Below, piece by piece: positions 12,567-24,184 of a stretch of 64,000 nt of DNA. Position 1 is the first letter of the stretch. Each line of letters begins with the position of its first letter. Origin of the DNA: Onchocerca lupi. Lineage: Eukaryota; Nematoda; Chromadorea; Rhabditida; Onchocercidae. The notes beneath the pieces were generated by a model. It saw only the letters and a program-made list of their open reading frames with translations. It was not told where the DNA came from and searched no databases. The stretch covers positions 1 to 64,000 of the forward strand of contig JAOVVO010000354.1 in NCBI GenBank assembly GCA_028564675.1. Direction: 5' to 3'. The position numbers were made by a program, and so were the translations under genes.

Positions 12567-14634
12567 ATGGCAAATTTTGGCTTTGCAATCCATCAGCTGA
12601 ATGCACAGATTGTAAATGGTCAGAATGTTGCGTCTATTGGCATAAGTGAAGAGCTGAAATCAGCAATAGCTGTTGAAGTACGTACTCAAATGGTGCCAGT
12701 TGTGAAAGAGATTGTACGTGAAGTGGTGAACGAAGTGAAGAGTGTTATGACAGATATGGTAACTCCACTCTACGATGAACTTCATGATTTTCGAACTCGA
12801 ACTCCATTTTCAAATAGCCTACTGTATTCTGCGGAGAATATGGCGATGTATACCAGTGGATCGTCCAGTTCTCATGCAACTCCCTGCAGTGTCTTAGTAA
12901 ATTTTATTCTTTACCAGTTTTTCGTCTTTGTAATGATTTGTTTCAATTTATTAGCTAATTGATTTGATTTAATTTGATTTTTTCCTTTTTTTTTCTTTTT
13001 TTTCGAATCTTTTTTCACTCAACCTTTTAAATGTTTTCACAGTAGTAACTAAATAGCCGAAACATTTGCAATTCTTTTTGTTTATCGCCTATATTTACTG
13101 AGTTGCTTTAAATGTCTTTTATAATCTTAGAGTTTTTGTAGGAGAAAAAAGCCGGCAGACACGATGAGAGAACAAAGCCTTCCGCAGTTATTAATCGTTC
13201 AAAAACATACGAGGAAAATAATTTCAGTAGCAAAAGTCAGGACGAATATTTCAAGTAGGTTTTGTTGCTTCTCAGATATTTAACATTGCTCCGTATTACT
13301 GAAGCTGATATTAAATCTCGGAATTTTATTCTCTTTGCAACTATAATCAGAGATAATTAATTATTTAGCAGTTGATTTCAGCTTCTCTCATTTTGCCATA
13401 AATTTCTTCGCTTGTCAGTTCTCAGATTAATAAAAAACTTTTTAGAGAACCAAGAGAACCCCGAGCACAAGCATCTACAAGTGATTGTGCAGCATTTAGT
13501 TTTATTTATTATAATACGGTTTGTCTCATACCGATATCGACTTTGCTCGAGCCTGAAAAGTAAAGTTTTTTTTTTTTTACACATAATGATTTTATAGAAC
13601 TTATCCACTTCTTAAAATAATAATGCTGTTATTTTCTTTTTCCTTCCCGGCAGAATTTTTAAAAGAAGTCGTTCTAATAATTTCTGTCAAATTAACCAAG
13701 TTGATTCTTTTATTTAGTTCAACTGTTTAAGTAACGCATTCGTTTGTCAAAAAGTGCCGAAAATTTTCCTTGGAAAAGAAGGAGGGAAAATCTCTTTCCT
13801 TGTTGATATGAAGACGGTCAAATTAAGAGACCTCACATCCGATAATTTGGGTAATTGCTAGTTATTTTGCTTTTTTTGATTTGAATTCCAAACTTTTAAA
13901 TACATTATGCATATAAAATTTGAAACCATTTCGACTTTAGCGCTACATGCTATAACGTTTAAATTTTCTCGTTCTTTGCATATCAATTAGTTATTATTAG
14001 TTATGAAATATGACCTACTAATTTGAATTTAAAATGTTTCGTTCTCTTCATTTACCATTGAGATTCTTCAATTTCCTGTTTGCTCGAAGCTGCTGATAAA
14101 AAATTTTTTACTCTTGTTATACTTGGATAAAATAAAGTTGAGACCAACTGAGAACAAAAATCACAATTTTTTTTGTGGTCTAATTAATATGTGCAAGTTG
14201 TTGACTACATTTTAGGATACTGGACTTCAAGATTTGCTGCACACATGAAAACACGAAAATACTTTGTAAAAGATGGTCAGATCACAGGGCGTATTCAGCA
14301 ATTCGGACAAATTTGTCATTTACTGCAGGATTATGATTATATCTTACATCGGCAGTATTACTGTCATGGCAATACGATTGGACCAGCAGCGATTCGAAAA
14401 AATATTTGGTATCTAACAGGCAAAGTGAACGGTGGGCAAGTTGTTGGATGTGCATTAATTTCTTATGAAATTGACGACAATGCCTCTGTAAAAATATCGA
14501 AATTACGATATAAATCAGGACTGAATTGTGTAGAAGTAAAAGAGGAAGTGCCAGTTGAAGAAATAGATGTTAGTTCTATTCTTACTTCAAATGCTGAATT
14601 GCAAAGGTTCGTGAATGGCATGCAGACATTATAA
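12567..14634 (+). CDS. Unrecognised 355-aa protein, 5 exons
   Basis: Exons 12567-12896, 13142-13254, 13446-13518, 13718-13850 and 14216-14634 join in phase and give 355 codons plus TAA. A CAACTTTCAG acceptor ends at 12558, nine bases before the chosen ATG, which fits spliced-leader trans-splicing. The N-terminal half contains an amphipathic helix-forming segment (VPVVKEIVREVVNEVKSVM) likely to be a short coiled coil, then a polar Ser/Thr/Lys linker. The C-terminal about 190 residues look like a compact folded domain: KIFLGKEGGKISFLVDMKTV, GYWTSRFAAHMKTRKYF, GRIQQFGQICHLLQDYDYIL and NTIGPAAIRKNIWYLTGK. I do not recognise this domain; it may be nematode-restricted. No signal peptide or membrane segment is seen. 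It lies about 1.9 kb downstream of the RING gene and 0.8 kb upstream of hyls-1 on the same strand. Function unknown. Confidence 0.78.
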
Positions 14635-15469
14635 TTGTTAGACGTTGCATTTTTATCGAATAAATTTTATTTTAGATGTATTGTTAATATATTTATATAA
14701 TTTATTGACCAAATATTTATTTTTTGTTACGATATTTTTAATGCAGGAATACGGGAATAGTTTTATACCAATGGTTTACTTCCAACGATATCTTGATTCA
14801 GTTTGGCTAGTCTCCAAGTTTTAAATTAATATGTTCAAATTAAATAATTTTCAACATTCATGAAAGAAGGCGCTGCACACAAAATAATCACACTACAGTA
14901 GCGTTAATCACTGATATCTTTCGTTTATAGTATCTTTTCATTGGCAATTTGTACGTTTGTATGTTAGCATACAAATTGCCAATGAAATATACTATAAACG
15001 AATTAAGTTTAAAAATTCTAATATTTGATATTTGCGTCTTTTAAGAACTTTTTTTATAAACAGTTGTCTTTTTTAATTGAATTATAAAACCTGCTATATT
15101 AATTTTTTGATTCGGGTATTACAGAATTTTTACTAATCGATGGCCTTACTAATATGACTTGTTTTATTTCGCATCGTATATTTGCTTCGTCTTTGAAAAT
15201 AAAGTTTTGTAGTTTATTTTTATTTGATTTGTTGTATTGTAAGTATAATTATATAATATATTATACGTATATCTAGAAATTTATATGTGCATTTGTGCAA
15301 AAAAAGTGTGGCGGGGAGGGATGTGGATTTCCAATAAATTTTTCTTTCTTACTGACTTTGATGCGGCAGTAAGTTTTTTTTAGAAAAGCAATTAAAATTA
15401 GATGTAAATTTGAAATCTACAATGAAAAGCGTTATTTTGAAGACGTAAGGAAGCTTTGCAAAGTTATCC
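14635..15469. other. Intergenic with a strong hairpin
   Basis: AATAAA at about 14660 lies close after the stop of the upstream gene and is a likely poly(A) signal. The stretch then holds the inverted repeat 14921-15001 and AT-rich sequence up to the hyls-1 start. No coding exon is supported. Confidence 0.55.
14921..15001. repeat. 32-33-bp near-perfect inverted repeat with 16-nt loop
   Basis: The left arm 14921-14953 (starts TCGTTTATAGTATC) pairs with the right arm 14970-15001 (ends ACTATAAACGA) with only a one-base bulge and one mismatch. The loop is 14954-14969. Size and symmetry suit a very small palindromic element or a structured RNA hairpin in the intergenic region. Confidence 0.9.
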
Positions 15470-17101
15470 ATGGAATCGTTTACGGAAAAGGAATTGTTGG
15501 CGACGATAAACGACATGGGTTATGATCTTTCTTCTGAGGAACTGATATTTTTCAAGAAAGGTAAATTGCATTACGTAATTTGTTAGCAAGGTTTTTTTTA
15601 ATAGAAAAGACCGTTGTCAGCGGTATTTCGGAAAAAGTTGTTGCTTTCAACTGCAGTGTGGGAATTATAGAAGTGGATCAATTTTTGGATGAACTGGAAA
15701 GAGAAAATGAGCAACAGTCGCAGAATCAAAATATATCGTTTAACTCTATAACGAAAAATGTTGGTCAGCTAGCTGCTTATGGTATGTTTAGAAACACACT
15801 TGGAGCTCATACTCTTTTGAACAAAATTTTTCGTGAAACTTATGGTGTTATTAGTGATTTTGAGTCAAAAGATTTTTTTCACAGATTTGAATTTTTGATT
15901 AAAGTAGAATTTAATACTTTTTTTTTCTTTTTTTGCCTAGACGTACCATGCAGTTATGATAAAGAAAGATTGTTTTATGCGGAGCAATATCGTCATCTTC
16001 CGTCTTATGAAAATCTTGAATTGCATGTAAATCAGAAGGAAGTCCCACGATCTTCTACATCGATTAATGTACAACTTTTCAAAATTTGGAGAAATTGACT
16101 TATAATGGAATAAGTTTTTGATCTTGAGAAATACTCGTTATATTCAGCTTAATGTTTTATTTTTCACATTTTTTTGAATTTCTATGTGCGATTATGAAAT
16201 AAAATTTCATAATTAGTTTTACAGCGCCATGGAATACTAGATCATGATGAAATAGTGAGTATTTTGGATGATGGTTATCGTTGCCTTCAACAAATTGCGG
16301 AAGATAACAGCCGCTTGCAAGATTTAGTAATATTTTTGAAATTTTTCCTGGTAACTAAAAGATTTATCGAATCAAAAAGAAAATCTGATAAATGAATTTT
16401 TAGAACAGTCGTCTTAAGCAAAATTTGTACCGTGGTCGTGCAAACTTACTTTCTTCTGATGAAATCATGCAGAACTTTGCACTTGATCAAGCAATAAATG
16501 ATGTGAAAGGTTTTTCGAAAGTTGTGAATCTTCATAAATTCTATCTTATTTTGCTTTTTTTTCAAAAGAAAATTTTTATTTGAGCGAACCAGCGCTTGAT
16601 AAAAAACCTATCTTAGTTCTAATATTTGTTAGCTAAATAAATTGTTAATTTTAACCACCTATGAAGAAATGAGCACAAATATGAATGAACTTTTACAAAT
16701 TCTCATTGCAATCGGTTTTTGCAGAACATTCTGATGAGACAAAAACTGACAATGCAATGATTGCTGTGAATCCCGGTAATTTACTCAATTTTTATTTCGT
16801 TTTAATAAGAATCCTCAGTTTCCCCATAAATTTCTATAATTTGATATTTTCAGCTATACGGCCGGTTCTGCACCCACTTCCTGGTGGAGTACCGTTTCGA
16901 CATGACCCTGTTAAAAAGTATGAATTATATAAGAAGGGCTGGTTGGAGAATCCTCCTCCAGGTGAGAAAAAACGATTATCGTTAAGATGGAAGGTGCGAG
17001 AGTTCATGCTGCGGCGAGACATATCCGGAGTTAAACCCATGGATTTAGCTCGAAAAAGAATGTCGAATCCTGATTGGTTTCCACGTCCTTATCTCGACTA
17101 A
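15470..17101 (+). CDS. hyls-1: HYLS-1 centriolar/ciliogenesis protein, 7 exons, 300 aa
   Basis: HYLS1 is a core centriole protein bound to SAS-4/CPAP; it is dispensable for centriole duplication but needed for basal-body function and cilium formation (known for C. elegans and human). Exons 15470-15560, 15605-15781, 15941-16068, 16225-16326, 16404-16509, 16725-16775 and 16854-17101 are in phase. The C-terminus carries the family signature, the HYLS-1 box: FRHDPVKKYELYKKGW, a PPPGEKKR motif, then LRWKVREFML. The first about 30 residues (ELLATINDMGYDL) form a predicted N-terminal helix and the middle is helical and acidic. Length is close to the C. elegans protein. Nothing seems broken. The boundaries of the middle exons (16225-16509) are supported by phase only; they could in principle belong to an alternative isoform. 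Confidence 0.87.
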
Positions 17102-17536
17102 ACAATACCTTATAATTGCTGCATACACTTTTCTGTATTTTATCATTAAAAATTAATTATTAATACAGTAATATCCACATCGTCATTGTCTTAGTTTTCA
17201 AAAGAATATGGTACTAATTTAAATAGTTTTTCTTTATAAATCCATCTTACTGTTTTTCCTGATAACTGCCATTGATCTGCTAAAATTTTTGCATATCAGT
17301 GTGAATAAATTTTATGCATAATTTAATTTTCTGCAAATAATAATTCGGGTTATGTTTTTACATCCAAACAGTAGCTGCTGTTTGAACTCAGTTTTTGTTT
17401 TTGATTTTCCCAGGTGGCAAGAGTTTCCCATATCTGAATGCGCCAAAAGTAAGAATTATTGGTTGTTGAAGCCATTTTCGTCTTTATCATAATTTATTAT
17501 CATTTAATAGTTTAACAACGCTAAGAGAACAGGAAA

Positions 17537-17701
17537 ATGAAATCCATTTTACGAGATGAGTTGAACGTAACTAGCACATTTGTTCTTATTGAACTGACTG
17601 GTTGGTCGATTTTCAACGATGATACTCCGTCATCTACTGAAGAATACAACCCTGAAAACTGTCCTAATTTCCAGTCATTATACAGTTGTGAACTATTTTG
17701 A
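17537..17701 (+). CDS. Small open frame, 54 aa, doubtful
   Basis: ATG at 17537 opens a frame ending TGA at 17699-17701, with a coding-like composition (LNVTSTFVLIELTGWSIF, acidic Ser-rich middle, two Cys). A preceding short block near 17414-17449 (GGKSFPYLNAPK followed by GTAAGA) could be an upstream exon. No family is recognised and no promoter is evident. It may be an isolated exon remnant or chance. Confidence 0.2.
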   Translation: MKSILRDELNVTSTFVLIELTGWSIFNDDTPSSTEEYNPENCPNFQSLYSCELF

Positions 17702-19686
17702 AATGGTTCTTCCTTTTTGAGAATATTTCATGCATTTTCAAATTTCCTATGTATTTCATCCATTATTTTTGCTAGAAGTTTTTATTCTTAAATATATTTT
17801 ATAACCTATGTTTAATGGTTTTTGAAATTTTCCAGAATTGATGTGAATAGTCTTTAAAAAAACACGGTAGCAGTTACTAACTTTCGTTATTCGAATCCCC
17901 GTGGAATTATATCCAATGAGCCTTTTCACAACTTTTCGAATTCTTCGGAAAATTTTTGCTAAGTTTCCAAACGTAAGCCTTCTTTTTGACTTCACAAAAT
18001 CATCGAGATCGTTAAAATCATCAAAATCGAGTTAATAAAAACGAAATATGGCTTAAGTTTATGTTAAATGAAATAATTTATGTTCGAGATTTAAAAATTT
18101 GGGATTTTCAATGTTCAAGCAACTGTATAAACGAGATTCTAATGATTCTTTTTGTTTTGTTGCTAATGTTAATGACGTACTTTGACCTTACAATGATAGT
18201 TTCTCTGCCAATTGCGCCATTTTTGCTGTATTCAGTTTCGGAATACTTGTTGAAGATTTCACTTGCATAAATTTTTCTGGAAATCAGAAAATATTTTTGA
18301 TAAAAATCTTGAAGTATTGAAGTCGCCATTATTCAAGATAATCGATTTGCAGTTAATTACAAGGTAAAAATTTAGTTTCAATAATTGATTCGAAATTGAA
18401 ATCTTGAAGATTCCCAACTGCCATCGAAATTAATGGTAGCGCATAGTTAAAGAGGTAAGGAAAGAGAGGAAATAAGTGGAACTAAACAATTCCTGTGGCC
18501 TTGTTTGCATCTCTGTACCTGTATGTTCCATCAAATATTGAATGTCGGAGATTGTCAAGATAAACGAATGATGTGACAAGAAGTTTTTTGACACTGTCTG
18601 CTTCTCCTTATATCGGACATTTTCCATCTTTCTTTTTCCCCTTCTCTATCAAATTAAATAGTTTTATAAGATTTCCAGTTCGCTATAATTTAACGAGAAG
18701 ATTCAAATATTTCATTTTTCGTCACAGAAAACATTGGCTCCGTCTTTTTCGGCTTTGATTATTCTCAGAATTAGCAATTAGGCGGCAAGTGAAGTAACGA
18801 ATACATTGCTTTATTTATACCTAGAATTATTATATTATTTCAATTTAACCACAAAAGGGGAAGTAAAATTTAATTTAGAAAATGAATAAATATTAGAATG
18901 CAAGTGGGTCTCGTCTCATACAGTTGATTTCGCTCTTCAGCCTTCGACATGTGCAAGTGTTGTGAAGAAATTATTTTTCTTGGTTTGCTTGTTATAGACA
19001 ATAATTATTCAAAGAACAGTACCTTTGATGGGAGAGTTTATCGATGCCGAATTGGTTAACGATAGTTGATAAAAATATCGCTCGACAGTTGAAATATAGA
19101 GTTTTCTTCTTGACTGTTGATAGCCGGGATATTTGTTGGGAGAATGGTAAGGATATTTTCTGGGAGATTGGTCGATGATAGATGTATGTTAGATGAGAAC
19201 TGATCAGTCGATGATGGACGTATGTTAGATGAGAATTGAAGGAGTGCAGCTCGCCGCGTTAACCAAATCAGTTTTGAGCCAAACTTTCTTTTCTCTCACT
19301 AGTAGCAATTCCTTTTGTAGTGGGCGTTTCTTTATCATATTCCCAACATTGTAAATAAGCTAGGTTATAGGACCGAAAGCATTTACACATGAATTATGAA
19401 TTAGTTGCAAGTATTTACTACTGAAGTTAAAGCTTGTAATCGAAAACAAAGATAAGAACTACATTAATTATGGTAACACTCATTTATATACATCTTGAGT
19501 CATATGGGAAATATTTCTACAATGCAATATTTTGAATATATGAATATATTTATGCTAAAGTCTTTTCCGACATTCCTGACTGGAGGAGATAAATCCCTTC
19601 AAATGAAAGAGTTTAGGAATTGTAACAAAATAACTTGCTTGAATTCATCGTTTCGTAGTACTCCTCGTTCGTAGAGCAATAGTTTC
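17702..19686. other. Gene-poor intergenic stretch
   Basis: About 2 kb of AT-rich sequence. Apart from an imperfect 36-bp tandem repeat at 19172-19240 I see no feature; the open frames are short, on both strands, and lack codon bias or motifs. Confidence 0.5.
19172..19240. repeat. Imperfect 36-bp tandem repeat
   Basis: TCGATGATAGATGTATGTTA at 19172 recurs as TCGATGATGGACGTATGTTA at 19208, followed in both by GATGAGAA. Two copies, a few mismatches. Related GATAGTTGATAAA-like words just upstream suggest an older, decayed array. Confidence 0.7.
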
Positions 19687-20385
19687 TTATTTTTTGATTT
19701 TCTGCACTGATTTCTTGAACGTTGGTAATTGAATTTCTGAGCTCTCATCGTCATTGATTTCTAAAGGGTCCAGTGTATTCATGGGTCTATTGAGAAATCT
19801 TCCATATGGTACTTCTACTAAGCGTTTCTTGCTTCAGTGACTTCTCCATGTTTTTTCTTTTCAGTTGATCGAATTCTTGAATTTCCCTTTTAGCTTGTAA
19901 CTGAATCATTTTCGACAGTTTTTATTTTAGCCTAACCATATTTAATTTGCTCATCAAGCTCATCCTTGCATTGGGGTAACATACTTAATTTAACTTTCAA
20001 ATTCATATTCTCACGTTGAATCGTCTCAATGCATTTTTTAGTTCATTGATGCAATTCGTATATTTTTCTTCAAATTCAAGATTGATTTCATGTTATTTGT
20101 CGCGAACTTTTTGCTCTTCTTCTGTTGTTATCTTTCGATATTGTTAGTGTGCAACTTGTTAACCCCTTCTTTCAAGAATTCTCTAGTTTTTTCAACTACT
20201 GCCTTTTCTAAATCAGTGGCACGCAATCGTTTTCTCAGACGTTTTATTTGACGTTTTGCGTCATCCAGATTTTTAATTTGATTTGTCAGGTTACATTTGC
20301 TTTCTGCTAAATGTTTGTTCATAAAATGTTGAGCTTCATCAGCTTTTCTTTTAAATCTATTATTTCTTTCAATAACTAGTGTCAT
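19687..20385 (-). pseudogene. Broken coiled-coil gene, myosin-tail-like
   Basis: On the minus strand an 85-codon open segment (20128-20385) reads IERNNRFKRKADEAQHF and DAKRQIKRLRKRLRATDLEK, typical of a long heptad-repeat coiled coil and resembling the distal tail of myosin II. Further down in shifted frames come ETIQRENMNLKVKLSML and a C-terminal-like end VEVPYGRFLNRPMNTLDPL with DDESSE before a stop at 19687. At least three in-frame stops and frame changes separate these blocks and no splice sites explain them all. I read it as a decayed gene fragment with a natural C-terminus. The myosin label is an inference from composition and motif style; any long coiled-coil protein is possible. Confidence 0.5.
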
Positions 20386-21057
20386 TCTGTTTCTTCTTCA
20401 ATGCATTGCATTCGACGCCATTTCAGTATTCAAGATTTCTTTGGTTCTGGTTGTGTTATTTCAGTCTTCTCCAACACAAAGAGTATAAACGTATATGTAG
20501 AAATATCGAGAATTATGCTTGTAATTGAAGATCGCTGTTGGTATTATAATCCCAATCAGTATATTGGACCGAGAAATCATTTCAAACACAATACAATTTT
20601 AATTCGTTTTTCAATAGTTAAAGCAATGAAACAGTAGCATATGCAGACTGCTATACAATTTTTCCATTTACTGTGCGAGATTTCTCATGCATAGTAGAAT
20701 ACTTTTCGTGTGGAATATAAGCATTGTGCATTTTCGAATTTTACAGAAATCGAATTTTTTATTATTTAAAAAAATTATAGAATTTTTGAAATTCAATTAG
20801 TAACGGCAGAAATTAGAGATTGGTTTACGCGTGTTTGTTTTCTTACAGATTTTCTATTTGATTAAAACGGCTATTGAGATTTTTTGATATTTAAGAAATA
20901 AACTAATAATTTAAGTACAGTGGGCAGGACTTAATTTTTTAGCTAATGGTTTTTGATATTTCTTTTATGTAACAGAAAGCAATATGCTATAAACGCTGCG
21001 ATCATAAGATGATTCCTGATAATATAAAACAGTTAAAATTTCATCATTTGGAGAAAA
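20386..21057. other. Intergenic, upstream region of the mannose-6-phosphate isomerase gene
   Basis: AT-rich, no exon supported. A TTTTATGTAACAG acceptor at about 20965-20977 precedes the ATG at 21058 and could be a spliced-leader site. Confidence 0.45.
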
Positions 21058-24000
21058 ATGGAAAAGTTGAAATGTTGTGTGCAAACATATGAATGGGGTA
21101 AAAAAGGTGTGGCAAGTGAAGTAGCCCGAGTGTATGCTACCGGGAATCCCGACGCAAGCATTGATGATAGAATTTCATATGCTGAGGTAAACTTACTGCA
21201 ACTATTTATTTCAGCATTTCTATTTGATTTGAAATTCAAATCGTCCTAATGAAGTATAATATCATATTTAAATGTCTAAAATAACTGATGCACAAATCTA
21301 TGGCTAGGGAATAAATTGGCATAGAATAAAATATATATTAGATAATTAAAGCTATGGATGGGTACACATCCGGATGGACCATGCCACATCCAACGATCTC
21401 AAAAGAAGCTTTCCCAATATATTGCTGAATATGAAGCCAGTCCTCGCCAAAAAGTCTCCGCTGAAAGACATCTCCCATTCATTATGAAATTAATGAGCAT
21501 ACAGCATAATTTGTCTATACAGGCTCATCCTACAAAGGTTCGTTTCAATTCAAGATGGAATGAAGGAAGTAAATGGTTGAATTAAATTAAATACAAATTC
21601 AATTATAGCAATGAAACTAAAATTAAAGGTAAAAGTAGTTAGTAAAAAAGATTCATTTTTTCGACTGTGATTTCTGAAGATCAAAATCTTTCTAGAAAAA
21701 TTTGGAATAAGTGGAGAAAACGAAATTTTCTATTCCTCATTTACAGGTTAATTTTAAATTGTAGCTCCTTTTTTTCTCTCATGAATAAAGTTTTTGCAGG
21801 AACAGGCAGCACGACTAAATGACCGTGATCCAATTCATTATCCCGATAGGAATCATAAACCTGAGCTTGCTTATGCACTTACTAGATTTGAACTATTGTG
21901 CGGGTTTCGACCTGCTAAGCAAATTTGTGCAAATCTTGAAGGTTTATGAATTATTCAAAATTTCAACATTCCTTTAAGTTCTGAACTTTACTGCCTTCAA
22001 GTTCTGAACTTTTAATTGAAAGATTTTTCTAATAATTTCATCTATTTAGATAGTTCAAAATTTAATTTTTATTCTTGGATGCTTTGTATTTACGTCTACC
22101 AGATTGCATAGCAGATGATCTGCTTACTGTTCTATTATTAAACTACTTTATTATTTACATATCTCTTATTGACTTGTATATTTGTTCGGAACTAGAAATA
22201 TTTTAAAATTTGTAATTTTTTGCAGCTTTCCCAGAATTGAAACATTTGATGGGTGAGGACACATCGCACGCATTTCAAATACTAGTACGAGCTGAAATCA
22301 ATGAAGATTGTGAAACACTGAAATTTGCTTTGGCTGTGTGTTTCAAAAAATTTATGAAGCATGCTAAAGATACCGCCGATGAAGTAAAATCATTGCTCGA
22401 CTCTGTTCTTACAAAACTCATTTGTGGAAGTTTGTTCTTTCTGAATTTGAAAATGGTAATCTGGCCAAATAAGTAATTCTTTTTGCGGACTTAAAACAGG
22501 TTATTGGAGTTATAATGAGGAAAAATGAAGTAAATTTTAGAAGACTATTCATAATAACTGTATGCTATTGAAAACCTGAAATTGAATTTGAAAATGACTT
22601 TCTCATCAATGAATAAATTCTTTTTCCGAAAACCTAATTCTCACTGTTTTAGCTTCTTTCGTACTAGTAATTTCTGATTATTGATATTCGACTCCTTGAT
22701 TTCCTTGATTCCGTGATTTGAAAAGAAATTAGTTATTAATAATTTACCTCATGCCTATAATCAAAATCATGTAGAGATGGTTCTAAAATTTTTTGAATAC
22801 GATTGAAAATTCCATCATTTTTAAGAAGCTTGTCTGTGCTTGAGTTTTACTTGGAATAAATTACCAATTTCCGAGAAATATAAAAAATCTGAAATTTAAA
22901 TCTGCAGTACGTGGATCCCTTAGCGAAGAGACGGTAGCAGTAATTCAAAAAATGGCTCGAGATTTTCCGGGTGACATTGGTTGTTTTGTACCACTGCTTC
23001 TGAATCACATTGTTTTATCTCCTGGAGAATGTTGCTATTATGCTGCTCAAGAGCTTCATGCTTATCTTTCCGGAGGTTTGTTTCCTTACTAATAATTTTT
23101 GTTTTCAGATAAATTTTACTGACTGGAAGATATGATTATTTGTTCTTCAGAATGTATAGAATGTGTTAGCTGTTCAAATAACACAATTCGAGCAGCATGT
23201 ACATCAAAATTCATCGATATCGATACTTTGTGCGAGATTCTAAACTATCAGATGACCGATCCATCGTATTATATTGTATCTCCAACTGTTTTAAAAAATT
23301 TCCCACACATCCGTGTTTACGATCCCGATTGCGATGATTTTACACTTCACGAAGTTAAAGTGAATTTATCATCATTCTATTTCGATTCTTCTTTCTGTTC
23401 GTTATTATTTAAATGAACGACAACTTTGCGAAAAATCGTTTCTGCGTAATGGATGAAAACTATCGTTTTGGTGCAGGAAGATTTTTTGAAAATGAGTTAG
23501 GAAAAAAAGTAGCAGAGGCTGTTATTCTTTAAACATCGATTTAAATAATTTGGCAAATTAGCAATGATGAAGAATGATTAAAATTAAGAATAGATTGATT
23601 AATTTTAATTGAATAAAATGCAGACATTTTCAATCTTCTGTAGCTAGAAATTCAAGAGCTTTTCGTATCATTCCTTTTATTTCATGTAGTTTATTGCACT
23701 TTATTTCAACTTGTGTAAAATTAACTAACCCATGCAGAATTTAAACATTCCCTATTATGTTACATTACGACAAATTTTCATGTTATTTCAGGTACCATCA
23801 TCAGGAACAGCAAAAGCATGTCCAGTATTCATCCCAAGCCTAAAATGCGGTAGTATTATGTTAGTTGTGGAGGGCGAAGGTACCATCGAAAGCTATTCTG
23901 TAAAACGAGAAACAAAAAAATTTCTGAGAGTGAGGCGTGGCGATGTAATCTACATAGAATCATGTGTTCAATTGTGCTTCGCGGAATGCTCTAGAGATAT

Positions 24001-24184
24001 CCTAGCATATCGAACATTTAGCTACGAGGAAGGGCCAGACCATTTGCTTTATAGCACTGATGGAACGACAGTGTCAGAGACGACTCGTATCACAGTTCCG
24101 ATGAAAGGTCGTATCAATCCTTTAGTCATCGACGATGATGCCGAAATGTTTAATATCGAGGATGAAATGGATGGAATCTGCTAA
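21058..24184 (+). CDS. Mannose-6-phosphate isomerase (type I PMI), 7 exons, 476 aa
   Basis: Interconverts fructose-6-phosphate and mannose-6-phosphate in the cytosol, the entry to GDP-mannose, N-glycans and GPI anchors; a zinc enzyme of the cupin fold. Exons: 21058-21186, 21352-21537, 21800-21941, 22226-22429, 22908-23075, 23151-23359, 23792-24184; phases agree. Diagnostic segments: the N-terminal YEWGKKG motif, LWMGTHPDGP, LSIQAHPTK (zinc-ligand region), YPDRNHKPELAYALTRFELL with CGFRP (the type I signature), LSPGECCYYAAQELHAYLSG (further metal-binding residues) and ECVSCSNNTIRAA. The C-terminal exon encodes the second cupin half (CGSIMLVVEGEGT). It is somewhat longer than human MPI (423 aa) because of the helical insert and the C-terminal tail. 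All key residues appear present, so the enzyme is probably active. Confidence 0.95.
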
